Shown in pieces: positions 1 to 7,093 of a stretch of DNA of 19,071 bases (the stretch's first letter is position 1; each line of letters starts with the position of its first letter). The stretch spans positions 1 to 19,071 of the forward strand of contig CAZOVL010000054.1 in the NCBI GenBank assembly GCA_964583185.1, written 5' to 3'. The DNA is from Bacteroides_E sp964583185 (lineage in GTDB: Bacteria > Bacteroidota > Bacteroidia > Bacteroidales > Bacteroidaceae). The position numbers were made by a program, and so were the translations under genes. Under the pieces are notes generated by a model. It did not search any database. It worked only from the letters and a program-made list of their open reading frames with translations, and was not told the origin of the DNA.

Positions 1-644
1 ACTTACCATACGATGAGAACGTTGCTTTAACTAAAAAAGTAGTTGAGTATGCTCACCAATTTGACGTGACAGTTGAAGGTGAATTAGGTGTACTTGCAGG
101 TGTTGAAGATGAAGTTTCTGCTGAAGATCACATCTATACAAGACCAGAAGAAGTATTAGATTTTGTTACTAAAACAGGTTGCGATAGTTTAGCTATTTCA
201 ATTGGTACTTCTCACGGAGCAAATAAATTTACTCCGGCACAATGTACTCGCGATGCAGAAGGAAAATTAGTTCCTCCTCCATTGAAATTCTCAATTCTAG
301 AAGAAGTTGAAAAAGAATTACCCGGTTTCCCTATTGTTCTTCACGGTGCATCTTCAGTACCTCAAGAAGAAGTTGAAACTATTAATAAGTTTGGTGGCAA
401 GCTTAAAGATGCTATTGGTATTCCGGAAGAGCAATTAAGAAAAGCAGCTACATCAGCAGTTTGTAAAATTAATATCGACTCTGATAGCCGTTTAGCTATG
501 ACTGCTGCTATTCGCAAAACTTTTGCTGAGAAACCAGCTGAATTTGACCCACGTAAATATTTAGGTCCAGCTCGCGATAGCATGAAGAAGTTATACATGC
601 ACAAAATTGAAAATGTTTTAGGTTCAGCTGGTAGAATTAAATAA
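1..644 (+). CDS. fba: Class II fructose-bisphosphate aldolase (3' part, cut by window start)
   Basis: This zinc-dependent aldolase interconverts fructose-1,6-bisphosphate with glyceraldehyde-3-phosphate and dihydroxyacetone phosphate in the cytoplasm (glycolysis and gluconeogenesis). The frame is open from base 3 and reads LPYDENVALTKKVVEYAHQF upstream of a GTG at 66, so that GTG is an internal valine codon and the true start lies outside the window. Class II features seen are VEGELGVLAG, GTSHGANKF with a candidate metal-ligand histidine, LHGASS with a second histidine, and NIDSDSRLA near the phosphate site. The C-terminus ends naturally at a TAA. Two hairpins follow the stop and probably end the transcript. 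The family assignment is firm; only the N-terminal part is missing. Confidence 0.95.
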   Translation, partial: LPYDENVALTKKVVEYAHQFDVTVEGELGVLAGVEDEVSAEDHIYTRPEEVLDFVTKTGCDSLAISIGTSHGANKFTPAQCTRDAEGKLVPPPLKFSILEEVEKELPGFPIVLHGASSVPQEEVETINKFGGKLKDAIGIPEEQLRKAATSAVCKINIDSDSRLAMTAAIRKTFAEKPAEFDPRKYLGPARDSMKKLYMHKIENVLGSAGRIK

Positions 645-672
645 GCTAAATCTAGAAACTATTTATAGAAAC

Positions 673-709
673 AAAAAGTGGTTATTGATTTTCAATAACC
701 ACTTTTTTT
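673..709 (+). terminator. Rho-independent terminator after fba
   Basis: A perfect 15-bp inverted repeat (673-687 with 693-707) encloses a 5-nt loop (ATTTT), and the T-rich run continues to 709. It lies 28 bp after the fba stop, as expected for an intrinsic terminator. Confidence 0.85.
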
Positions 710-753
710 ATGAATCAGTTATAGTCAGTTTTTGGGTTATTAACTGTTTCTTG

Positions 754-803
754 AAAAGCAAAAGGGAGAATGGAATTATAATTCCATTCTCCCTTTTGCT
801 TTT
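754..803. terminator. 50-bp near-perfect palindrome, bidirectional terminator between fba and nrdJ
   Basis: The arms 754-777 and 780-803 are perfect reverse complements of 24 bp separated by only 2 bp. The outer ends are AAAAGC and GCTTTT, so either strand gives a hairpin followed by a short U run. It lies 21 bp past the nrdJ stop on the minus strand and is a second structure for fba read-through on the plus strand. An extra protein-binding role cannot be excluded. Confidence 0.8.
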
Positions 804-824
804 ATATCTAAATAACAGAGTTAG

Positions 825-3353
825 TTATCCACAGCGAGAAGTACCACAGGTTTTACAAATAAGACAACCTTCTTGATAGATGAGAGTCTCGTTTTGACAA
901 TTAGGACACTTACTTCCTTTGGCTTCGGTACCATCTTTTACATAGCGTTTCAGTGCACGTTCAACTCCATTTTTCCAAGTGTTGATGTTTTCACTATCTA
1001 ATGAAAGAGACCCTACCAATTTTATAACTTGTTCAATAGGCATACCCCAACGAAGAACTCCGGAAATGAGTTTAGCATAGTTCCAGTATTCTTTGTTGAA
1101 TTTTTCAGAAAGACCTTCTATTGTGATTTTATAACCTCTGCGGTTCTTAAATTGAAAATCGTATCGTTTATTACCGTCTTTATCTTCATTTTTCACAATG
1201 CATCCTTTTACTACATTCTTAGGTAGTAAAATACCATCATCATCGTCTTGAAGTCCGGTAAATATCTCATAAGGTCTATCGTTAAGCATACCCACAAAAG
1301 CAACCCATTTTTCTTTGTTGTTTTGGAAGCGAACCACATCTGCTTCTAGAACAGTTGGTCTAACTTCAACAATTTCAATGTTGTTTCCTGTTGCTTCTTT
1401 TTCGTCTTTAGCCGCAATAAGAACACCTGAGCGAGAACCATCCCTATATACAGTACATCCTTTACAACCGGATTTCCAAGCTTCAACATATAGTTTGTTT
1501 ACTAAATCTTCAGAAACATCATTAGGTAGGTTAATTGTAACGCTAATGGAATGATCTACCCATTTCTGAATCCTTCCTTGCATTTTTACTTTCATCAACC
1601 AATCTACATCATTGGAAGTTGCCTTGTAGTATGGAGATTTTTCTACTAATTTATCAATCTCTTCTTGTGAATATCTTTTATTTGGGTTGTGTCCATTAGC
1701 CACCATCCAATCTACGAACTTATGATGGAATACGGTGTATTCTTCGAAAGCATCACCTGTTTCATCAACATAGTCTATACGAACAGCTTCATCATTAGGA
1801 TTCACCTTTCTTCTGCGTGTGTATACCGGAAGGAAAACAGGCTCAATTCCAGAGGTGGTTTGTGTCATTAAGCTAGTGGTTCCTGTTGGAGCTATGGTTA
1901 AGCAAGCTATATTGCGTCTTCCATATTGTTTCATTAGCTCATATAGTTCAGGGTCAGCGTTTGCCAAACGTTGAATAAAAGGATTATTAGCTTCTCTTTC
2001 TATATCGAAAACCGTGAAACTGCCTCTATCTTTAGCTAATTCAACAGATGATCTGTAAGCATTAAGTGCAATTGTTTTGTGAACCTCTTCGGAGAAGTCT
2101 GTTGCTTTTTCCGATCCATAACGAAGATTTAAAGCAGCTAACATATCACCCTCAGCAGTAATTCCAACCCCTGTTCTTCTACCTTGTTCTGTTTTCTTGT
2201 ATATTTTTTTCCAAAGTTGGCTTTCTGTACGCTTCACCTCTTTGTCTTCCGGATCTTTTTGGATTTTATCTAGTATAACCTCTATCTTTTCCAGTTCAAG
2301 GTCAATGATGTCATCCATAATGCGTTGAGCTAGTTTGACATGCTTCTTAAAAAGTTCAAAATCAAAGTATGCATCCTTAGAAAAAGGATTTACTACATAT
2401 GAATAAAGATTGATAGCCAATAATCGACAAGAATCGTATGGACATAATGGGATTTCACCACAAGGATTGGTAGACACTGTGTTGTATCCTAAGTCAGCAT
2501 AACAATCTGCAACTGATTCCTTAATGATTGTGTCCCAAAACAACACGCCGGGTTCTGCCGATTTCCATGCATTGTGTACTATTTTTCTCCACAGTGTAGT
2601 AGCATCAATCTCCTTAGTATATATTGGGTTTTCTGAATGAATGGGGTATTGCTGAATGTATTTTTCTCCCTTTACAGCAGCCTCCATAAATTTATCATCC
2701 AGCTTAACTGATACATTAGCACCGGTTATTTTCCCTTCTTGCATTTTTGCATCAATAAACGATTCTGAGTCAGGATGTTTAATTGAAACACTAAGCATCA
2801 ATGCCCCTCTTCTTCCATCTTGGGCCACTTCTCTTGTTGAGTTTGAGTAGCGCTCCATAAAAGGAACTATACCTGTAGAAGTTAGGGCTGAATTTTTTAC
2901 GGGTGAGCCAAGTGGGCGGATGTGTGATAAGTCGTGTCCAACACCACCTCTGCGTTTCATCAATTGAACTTGCTCTTCATCTATTTTGAAAATACCGCCA
3001 TAAGAGTCAGCAGTACCATCAATACCTATTACAAAACAATTCGATAAAGATGCTATTTGATAGTTGTTTCCTATACCGGACATTGGACTACCTTGAGGTA
3101 CAATGTATTTGAAATGGTCGAATAATTCAAATAACTCTTCTGCTGAAAGAGGGTTGGGGTATTTCTTTTCTATACGTGCAATTTCATTGGCTAATCTCCA
3201 ATGCATATCTACCGGCGATTTTTCGTAGATGTTTCCGTAAGAGTCTTTTACTGCATACTTGTTTACCCAAACTCTTGCAGCAAGCTCGTCACCCTGGAAG
3301 TATTGTAAGGATTCTTCAAAGGCCTCTTCGTAGGAATAGGTTTTTTTCTCCAC
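825..3353 (-). CDS. nrdJ: Adenosylcobalamin-dependent (class II) ribonucleotide reductase
   Basis: This 842-aa enzyme reduces ribonucleotides to deoxyribonucleotides using an adenosylcobalamin-derived radical, with or without oxygen. Class II catalytic residues are visible: Cys106 in LSNCFVIG, thiyl Cys298 with Glu300 in NPCGEIPL, and Cys309 in DSCRLLAINL. The 11-residue spacing between the last two matches the family. TIAPTGTTSLM and GCTVYRDGSR are further conserved blocks. After about residue 690 comes a TSCPD-like region, then a zinc ribbon with Cys816, 819, 830, 833, 836 and 841, ending in TSRCG. The start is a GTG (MEKKTYSYEE), as no in-frame ATG lies nearby upstream. It is transcribed alone from a promoter at 3427-3457. 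I saw no cobalamin riboswitch in its leader. Confidence 0.95.
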   Translation of the reverse strand: MEKKTYSYEEAFEESLQYFQGDELAARVWVNKYAVKDSYGNIYEKSPVDMHWRLANEIARIEKKYPNPLSAEELFELFDHFKYIVPQGSPMSGIGNNYQIASLSNCFVIGIDGTADSYGGIFKIDEEQVQLMKRRGGVGHDLSHIRPLGSPVKNSALTSTGIVPFMERYSNSTREVAQDGRRGALMLSVSIKHPDSESFIDAKMQEGKITGANVSVKLDDKFMEAAVKGEKYIQQYPIHSENPIYTKEIDATTLWRKIVHNAWKSAEPGVLFWDTIIKESVADCYADLGYNTVSTNPCGEIPLCPYDSCRLLAINLYSYVVNPFSKDAYFDFELFKKHVKLAQRIMDDIIDLELEKIEVILDKIQKDPEDKEVKRTESQLWKKIYKKTEQGRRTGVGITAEGDMLAALNLRYGSEKATDFSEEVHKTIALNAYRSSVELAKDRGSFTVFDIEREANNPFIQRLANADPELYELMKQYGRRNIACLTIAPTGTTSLMTQTTSGIEPVFLPVYTRRRKVNPNDEAVRIDYVDETGDAFEEYTVFHHKFVDWMVANGHNPNKRYSQEEIDKLVEKSPYYKATSNDVDWLMKVKMQGRIQKWVDHSISVTINLPNDVSEDLVNKLYVEAWKSGCKGCTVYRDGSRSGVLIAAKDEKEATGNNIEIVEVRPTVLEADVVRFQNNKEKWVAFVGMLNDRPYEIFTGLQDDDDGILLPKNVVKGCIVKNEDKDGNKRYDFQFKNRRGYKITIEGLSEKFNKEYWNYAKLISGVLRWGMPIEQVIKLVGSLSLDSENINTWKNGVERALKRYVKDGTEAKGSKCPNCQNETLIYQEGCLICKTCGTSRCG

Positions 3354-3426
3354 TTGATTATTATGTTTATAATTGTTTTTTTATATGATTTTTATCTTTT
3401 TGCAAAATTCGAAAATTTGTGCAGTA

Positions 3427-3457
3427 CAAAATTAAAAACCTTTTGATACTTAGCAAA
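3427..3457 (-). promoter_or_regulatory. Bacteroidetes-type promoter of nrdJ
   Basis: Read on the minus strand, there is TTTG (3457-3454), a 19-nt spacer, then TAATTTTG (3434-3427). This matches the -33 TTTG / -7 TAnnTTTG consensus with normal spacing. It predicts transcription starting near 3420 and a leader of about 65 nt. Confidence 0.6.
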
Positions 3458-3628
3458 AATAAATAGCTTTATTTTTACTTTTATTTTGAAGTTTTCTTTT
3501 TGCTTTTGTAAGTAGCTGAAAGATAGATAGTTGTTGTTTTTGAGTGATTGATATATTTTCGTTTTAGTAAACCCAATAAATTAATGAGGAAATATTTGTT
3601 TATTTAGGTAACAAATTGAGTATCAAAG

Positions 3629-3659
3629 TTGAGTAATCAATGAATACTTTTTATCTTTG
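3629..3659 (+). promoter_or_regulatory. Bacteroidetes-type promoter of the nitroreductase gene
   Basis: TTG at 3629-3631, a 20-nt spacer and TATCTTTG at 3652-3659 fit the Bacteroidetes promoter well. Transcription should start near 3665, only about 7-15 nt before the candidate ATGs at 3672 and 3681. The TTG at 3657, which opens the longest frame, is part of the -7 box and so is not a plausible start. Confidence 0.7.
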
Positions 3660-3671
3660 TGTAAAAAGTCC

Positions 3672-4412
3672 ATGAAACAAATGAAAGAAAGAAAATCCAT
3701 TCGGAAATATCTGTCAAGAAAAATTGATAGAAGTGTGTTGCATGAATTATTAGAAATAGCTTGTCGTGCTTCAACCACAGGTAATATGCAACTTTACAGT
3801 ATCGTTATTACAGAAGATGATGAAATGAAAGTTAAATTAGCTCCTGCTCATTTTAATCAACCTATGGTAAAAAGTGCACCCGTATCTTTGACTTTTTGTG
3901 CCGATTTTCGTCGTTTTACTAAATGGTGTAACGATAGAAAGGCAAAACCAGGCTATAATAATTACCTTTCATTTATGAATGCAGTTATTGATGCTATGTT
4001 GGTTGCTCAAACCTTTTGTGTAGCAGCAGAAGAGAAAGGACTTGGAATCTGTTATTTAGGTACTGTGCTTTACAATTCCAAACAAATCATAGATACACTG
4101 GAATTACCCGAGTTGGTTTTCCCTATAACTACTATTACAGTAGGCTATCCGGATGAAAATCCTGACCAAGTTGATCGTCTGCCTTTGGAGGCTATTATTC
4201 ACAATGAAACCTACAAAGATTATACTTCTGATGCAATTAATGAATTTTATGCTTTGAAAGAATCTTTAGAGGAGAGTCGTAAATATATTGCTGAGAATCA
4301 GAAAGAAACTTTGGCTCAGGTTTTTACTGATGTGCGATATAAAAAGGATGACAATGAACGAATTTCAGAGGATTTATTGGTTCAATTAAAGAAGCAGGGA
4401 TTTTTAAAATAA
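3672..4412 (+). CDS. Oxygen-insensitive nitroreductase, NfsA/FRP type
   Basis: This is an FMN-dependent flavoprotein of about 246 aa predicted to reduce nitroaromatics, quinones or flavin with NAD(P)H in the cytoplasm. The N-terminal RKSIRKY (residues 7-13) gives the Arg-x-Ser-x-Arg contact for the FMN phosphate. CRASTTGNMQLYS follows, and GLGICYLGT and ITTITVGYPDENP are typical of the family core. The charged helical C-terminal tail (about residues 190-246) is typical of the NfsA/flavin reductase P branch. The start was set at ATG 3672 because the promoter overlaps the longer frame; ATG 3681 is also possible. The gene is monocistronic, with a terminator directly after the stop. The physiological substrate cannot be told from sequence. 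Confidence 0.88.
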   Translation: MKQMKERKSIRKYLSRKIDRSVLHELLEIACRASTTGNMQLYSIVITEDDEMKVKLAPAHFNQPMVKSAPVSLTFCADFRRFTKWCNDRKAKPGYNNYLSFMNAVIDAMLVAQTFCVAAEEKGLGICYLGTVLYNSKQIIDTLELPELVFPITTITVGYPDENPDQVDRLPLEAIIHNETYKDYTSDAINEFYALKESLEESRKYIAENQKETLAQVFTDVRYKKDDNERISEDLLVQLKKQGFLK

Positions 4413-4413
4413 G

Positions 4414-4440
4414 AGAAGGGGAAACCCTTCTTTCTTTATT
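4414..4440. terminator. Short bidirectional terminator between nitroreductase and dnaA
   Basis: AGAAGGG (4414-4420) pairs with CCCTTCT (4425-4431) around a GAAA loop, followed by a T-rich run. It fills nearly the whole 23-bp gap between the two convergent genes and overlaps the dnaA stop codon. Confidence 0.65.
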
Positions 4441-5842
4441 TGCTCTTTATCTCTCTTTGTAGCGCTTCAAAATCTGCTCTAAGCCCTTTGTCAACCTCAC
4501 ACTGTTCTTGAACAACCTTGCAGGCATGAAGTACTGTGGCGTGGTTTCTATTGCCTATACATCTACCAATGTTTGTAGTTGATGATTCAGTATACGTTTT
4601 GGCTAAATACATTGCCATTTGTCTAGCTGAAGCAATTTCTCTTTTTCTAGATCTGGAGTGGATAGCAGAAATGTCAATGTTGAAATATTTGCATACTATC
4701 TCAATGATTTGATCTATGGTAATAACTTTATCCTCTACTTTGGCTACTTTAGAAACAATACGTTTTGCTAAAGTTAAGTCTATTTCTTTGTTATAGATGG
4801 TGGAATGAGCCATCATTGAGATGATTATGCCCTCTAAATCACGAATACTGTCGTTTACGTTTTCTGCAATATAGTCTATTACTTCTTTAGGGAAGCTAAG
4901 CCCATCTCTATTTATTTTATTTTTAAGAATACTTCTTCTCAGTTCAACCGATGGGTTATATAGCTCAGCCACCATTCCCCATTTAAATCGAGTAAGTAAA
5001 CGCTCATTCATTCCTTGTAATAAAACAGGAGAACGATCAGAGGTTAAAACCAATTGCTTACCATTTTGGTGCAGATGGTTAAATATATGAAAGAATGTAT
5101 TTTGCGTTTTAGTTACCCCTGCAAATTCTTGGATATCATCAATAATTAAAACATCAATGGTTTGATAAAAGTTAATGAAATCGTTGGTTGTGTTGTTTCT
5201 TACAGAATCAGTGTATTGCACTTTAAATAAGTGCGCTGATACATAGAGTACACGTTTTTCAGGGAAACGCTCCTTAATTTTAGTACCAATGGCATTAACT
5301 AAGTGAGTTTTACCTACACCGGAATTACCGTGGATAAAAAGAGGGTTAAAAACTGTTTTTGCAGGATTTTCAGCCACAGCATCAGCCACACTCCTAGCTA
5401 ACTTATTACTATCTCCCTCAATGAAGCTCTCAAAATTGTAACTGGGATTCAGTTGAGGATTAAGTTCTCTTGCTTTAGGAGTATGAATAAAACGGGGGCT
5501 TTTGTTGTCTATCTGTGTACCGTCTTGTTGGTTTATGCTCGTTGAACGGGTGGTCCCTTCCAGGTTAACCGTGTGCTTTGAGCCTTTATCAACCATTACA
5601 TTGTACATTAGCTTTGTGCCCTCACCAATTACTTTATACAGTGTTTGTCTTAATAGGTCCACAAACTTCTCTTCAAGAAATTCATAGAAAAACTGACTAG
5701 GCACTTGAATTAATAGTGTTTTGTCAGAATATTTCAATGGAACTATTGGCTCAAACCATGTCTTAAAGGTAGACTCCGACACATTATCTTGAATAATTTT
5801 AAGACAATCATCCCAGAGCGCTACGTGAGAGTTTTTATTCAT
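4436..5842 (-). CDS. dnaA: Chromosomal replication initiator protein DnaA
   Basis: DnaA binds DnaA boxes at oriC, forms an ATP-bound oligomer and opens the duplex. At 468 aa it has the usual length and order: domain I (residues 1-85, LWDDCLKIIQ...TFKTWFEPI), a variable polar linker (about 86-135), AAA+ domain III, and domain IV. Walker A is GNSGVGKT at 172-179, Walker B VLIIDD at 231-236, and the arginine-containing box GMNERLLTRF is near 277-286. The DNA-binding signature GRCIGNRNHATVLHA is at 426-440. The start is the ATG giving MNKNSHVALW. No dnaN or rpmH gene flanks it, unlike many other phyla. Confidence 0.97.
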   Translation of the reverse strand: MNKNSHVALWDDCLKIIQDNVSESTFKTWFEPIVPLKYSDKTLLIQVPSQFFYEFLEEKFVDLLRQTLYKVIGEGTKLMYNVMVDKGSKHTVNLEGTTRSTSINQQDGTQIDNKSPRFIHTPKARELNPQLNPSYNFESFIEGDSNKLARSVADAVAENPAKTVFNPLFIHGNSGVGKTHLVNAIGTKIKERFPEKRVLYVSAHLFKVQYTDSVRNNTTNDFINFYQTIDVLIIDDIQEFAGVTKTQNTFFHIFNHLHQNGKQLVLTSDRSPVLLQGMNERLLTRFKWGMVAELYNPSVELRRSILKNKINRDGLSFPKEVIDYIAENVNDSIRDLEGIIISMMAHSTIYNKEIDLTLAKRIVSKVAKVEDKVITIDQIIEIVCKYFNIDISAIHSRSRKREIASARQMAMYLAKTYTESSTTNIGRCIGNRNHATVLHACKVVQEQCEVDKGLRADFEALQREIKSK

Positions 5843-6182
5843 AATAGCTAACGATACAATTTTAAGTTCGAGAAATTAATATATAATGCAAAAATGCAAA
5901 TCTTATTCGAGAAAAACAAATGTCTTTTTACTTGCATTTTAATAAAAGAAAATAATGCACTAAATGTCAAGTACTTATCTTTTTTGCAATAAAACAGCAG
6001 TTGTGAGCTATTTGTCGGGTTTGTAATTTGTTGTATACCAGCTGATTGATTTGTTCTTGAGCTGGTTTTTAACTTTGTGTGGATTTTATAAAAAAAATGC
6101 TAGAGTCCTTATAGTAAGAACTCTATAGCATTATTTGTTTAAATTATAAGGAATGTTTGCTATTTATATGTGGTCTAAATAA
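5843..6182. other. Gene-free region upstream of dnaA
   Basis: This 340-bp AT-rich stretch holds no convincing gene. Seen in it are ATGCAAAAATGCAAA around 5887-5900, a 9-bp inverted repeat AAAATGCAA (5891-5899) with TTGCATTTT (5932-5940), and the terminator at 6090-6132. I found no cluster of TTATCCACA-type DnaA boxes. The nearest is a poor match (TGTGGATTT near 6077), so I do not call an origin. I also found no exact -33/-7 promoter for dnaA, although one must lie here. Confidence 0.5.
6090..6132 (-). terminator. Terminator of the amidase-MCE operon
   Basis: On the minus strand, AATGCTATAGAGTTCTT pairs with AAGGACTCTAGCATT around a short loop (stem of about 15 bp with a 2-nt bulge and one mismatch). 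A run of about eight T residues follows. It lies about 50 bp past the stop of the MCE gene. Confidence 0.75.
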
Positions 6183-7079
6183 CTATTTCTTTTTAGATCC
6201 AAAAAGAGAGAAATGAACATACCTTTTAGGGTTAGTTTGTAAATCCTTTAATAAACTAGCTGCATTTTCAGTGGTTGCATTTAAATTGTCATAAAAATCA
6301 GTTTCGTTCAGAAGTAATCCTATGGAATTATCTTTACTATTTAGTTTTTCTGTAAGGATTTTTACATTATTTAGCGTGGAGTCTATCTGACTAAATGTGC
6401 TAGCATAATCTATATCTTTCAGATTATCAGATATACTAATAAAATTATCGCTTAAAGTATTTAATTTACCTGTTAATGAGTGTAAATCATTTTTCACTAA
6501 GCTATTAATTTCTACTGAGGTTTTAGCTAATGAAGCGGTTAATGATTCTACGTTGTTTAAGGTTTTAGCTATGTCTGGATTTGTTAACAACGTATTTAAC
6601 GAAAGAAGAACCGTATCTAATTTAGGTAGGATTTGTTTCACTTGAGGAATTAAGGAGTTTGCTCTGTCTAACATTCCTTCTGCTATTTTTCCATATATAG
6701 TGTCACCGGGAGCATATTTAGCCGATCTGTCTTCTCCTAGATGTAAATTCATAGTTACGTCTCCCATTAAGCCGGTGATTAATTCAGCGTGGCTCCCAAC
6801 AGGTATAAGCAAATCGTCGTTGAGTTCAACAGCAACCACCACATTACCCGGGTTTTGATAGTCGTAGCTTAAATTACGTACTATTCCCACTCTAAAACCG
6901 TCACTAAAGACCGGAGCAGATTTGGCCAATCCACTTACTTGTTGGAATTTGACGTATATATGATAAGAAGGTTTGAATAAATCAATGCCTTTCAGGAAAT
7001 TTATACCAAAGATTAAAATGCATAGGGCTGCTATTCCTGCTAATCCAATCTTAACTTCTTTTGTGAAATATTTTTTCAT
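6183..7079 (-). CDS. MCE/MlaD-family lipid transport protein
   Basis: This 298-aa protein has one N-terminal membrane anchor (about residues 9-30, IGLAGIAALCILIFGINFL) and then an MCE domain (about 38-115). The domain includes VKFQQVSGLAKSAPV, GFRVGIVRNL and VGSHAELITGLMGDVTMNLHLG. The rest is a long leucine/asparagine-rich helical region (about 140-280) that may form the stalk seen in MlaD-like proteins. MCE proteins form rings that carry phospholipids between inner and outer membranes, usually with an ABC transporter; no MlaE/MlaF partner is visible here. It starts 14 bp after the amidase stop, so the two are probably co-transcribed, with a terminator following. Which lipid it carries, and in which direction, cannot be read from sequence. 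Confidence 0.88.
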   Translation of the reverse strand: MKKYFTKEVKIGLAGIAALCILIFGINFLKGIDLFKPSYHIYVKFQQVSGLAKSAPVFSDGFRVGIVRNLSYDYQNPGNVVVAVELNDDLLIPVGSHAELITGLMGDVTMNLHLGEDRSAKYAPGDTIYGKIAEGMLDRANSLIPQVKQILPKLDTVLLSLNTLLTNPDIAKTLNNVESLTASLAKTSVEINSLVKNDLHSLTGKLNTLSDNFISISDNLKDIDYASTFSQIDSTLNNVKILTEKLNSKDNSIGLLLNETDFYDNLNATTENAASLLKDLQTNPKRYVHFSLFGSKKK

Positions 7080-7093
7080 GAATCTATCTGTTT

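Larger units (their letters stand above)
3354..3671. promoter_or_regulatory. Divergent intergenic region nrdJ / nitroreductase
   Basis: This roughly 320-bp stretch is very AT-rich and holds no convincing gene. It contains a promoter for nrdJ on the minus strand and one for the nitroreductase on the plus strand, both described separately. The middle part, 3470-3625, shows no repeat, hairpin or RNA element that I could recognise. Confidence 0.6.

Noticed and set aside
825..833. Perfect DnaA-box consensus TTATCCACA
   Set aside because: It is a single copy overlapping the stop and last codons of nrdJ, with no neighbouring boxes or AT-rich unwinding element. A lone match in 19 kb is not surprising.
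685..876. 63-aa plus-strand open frame
   Set aside because: It begins inside the fba terminator hairpin, runs through the palindrome and ends in nrdJ. No protein-like features.
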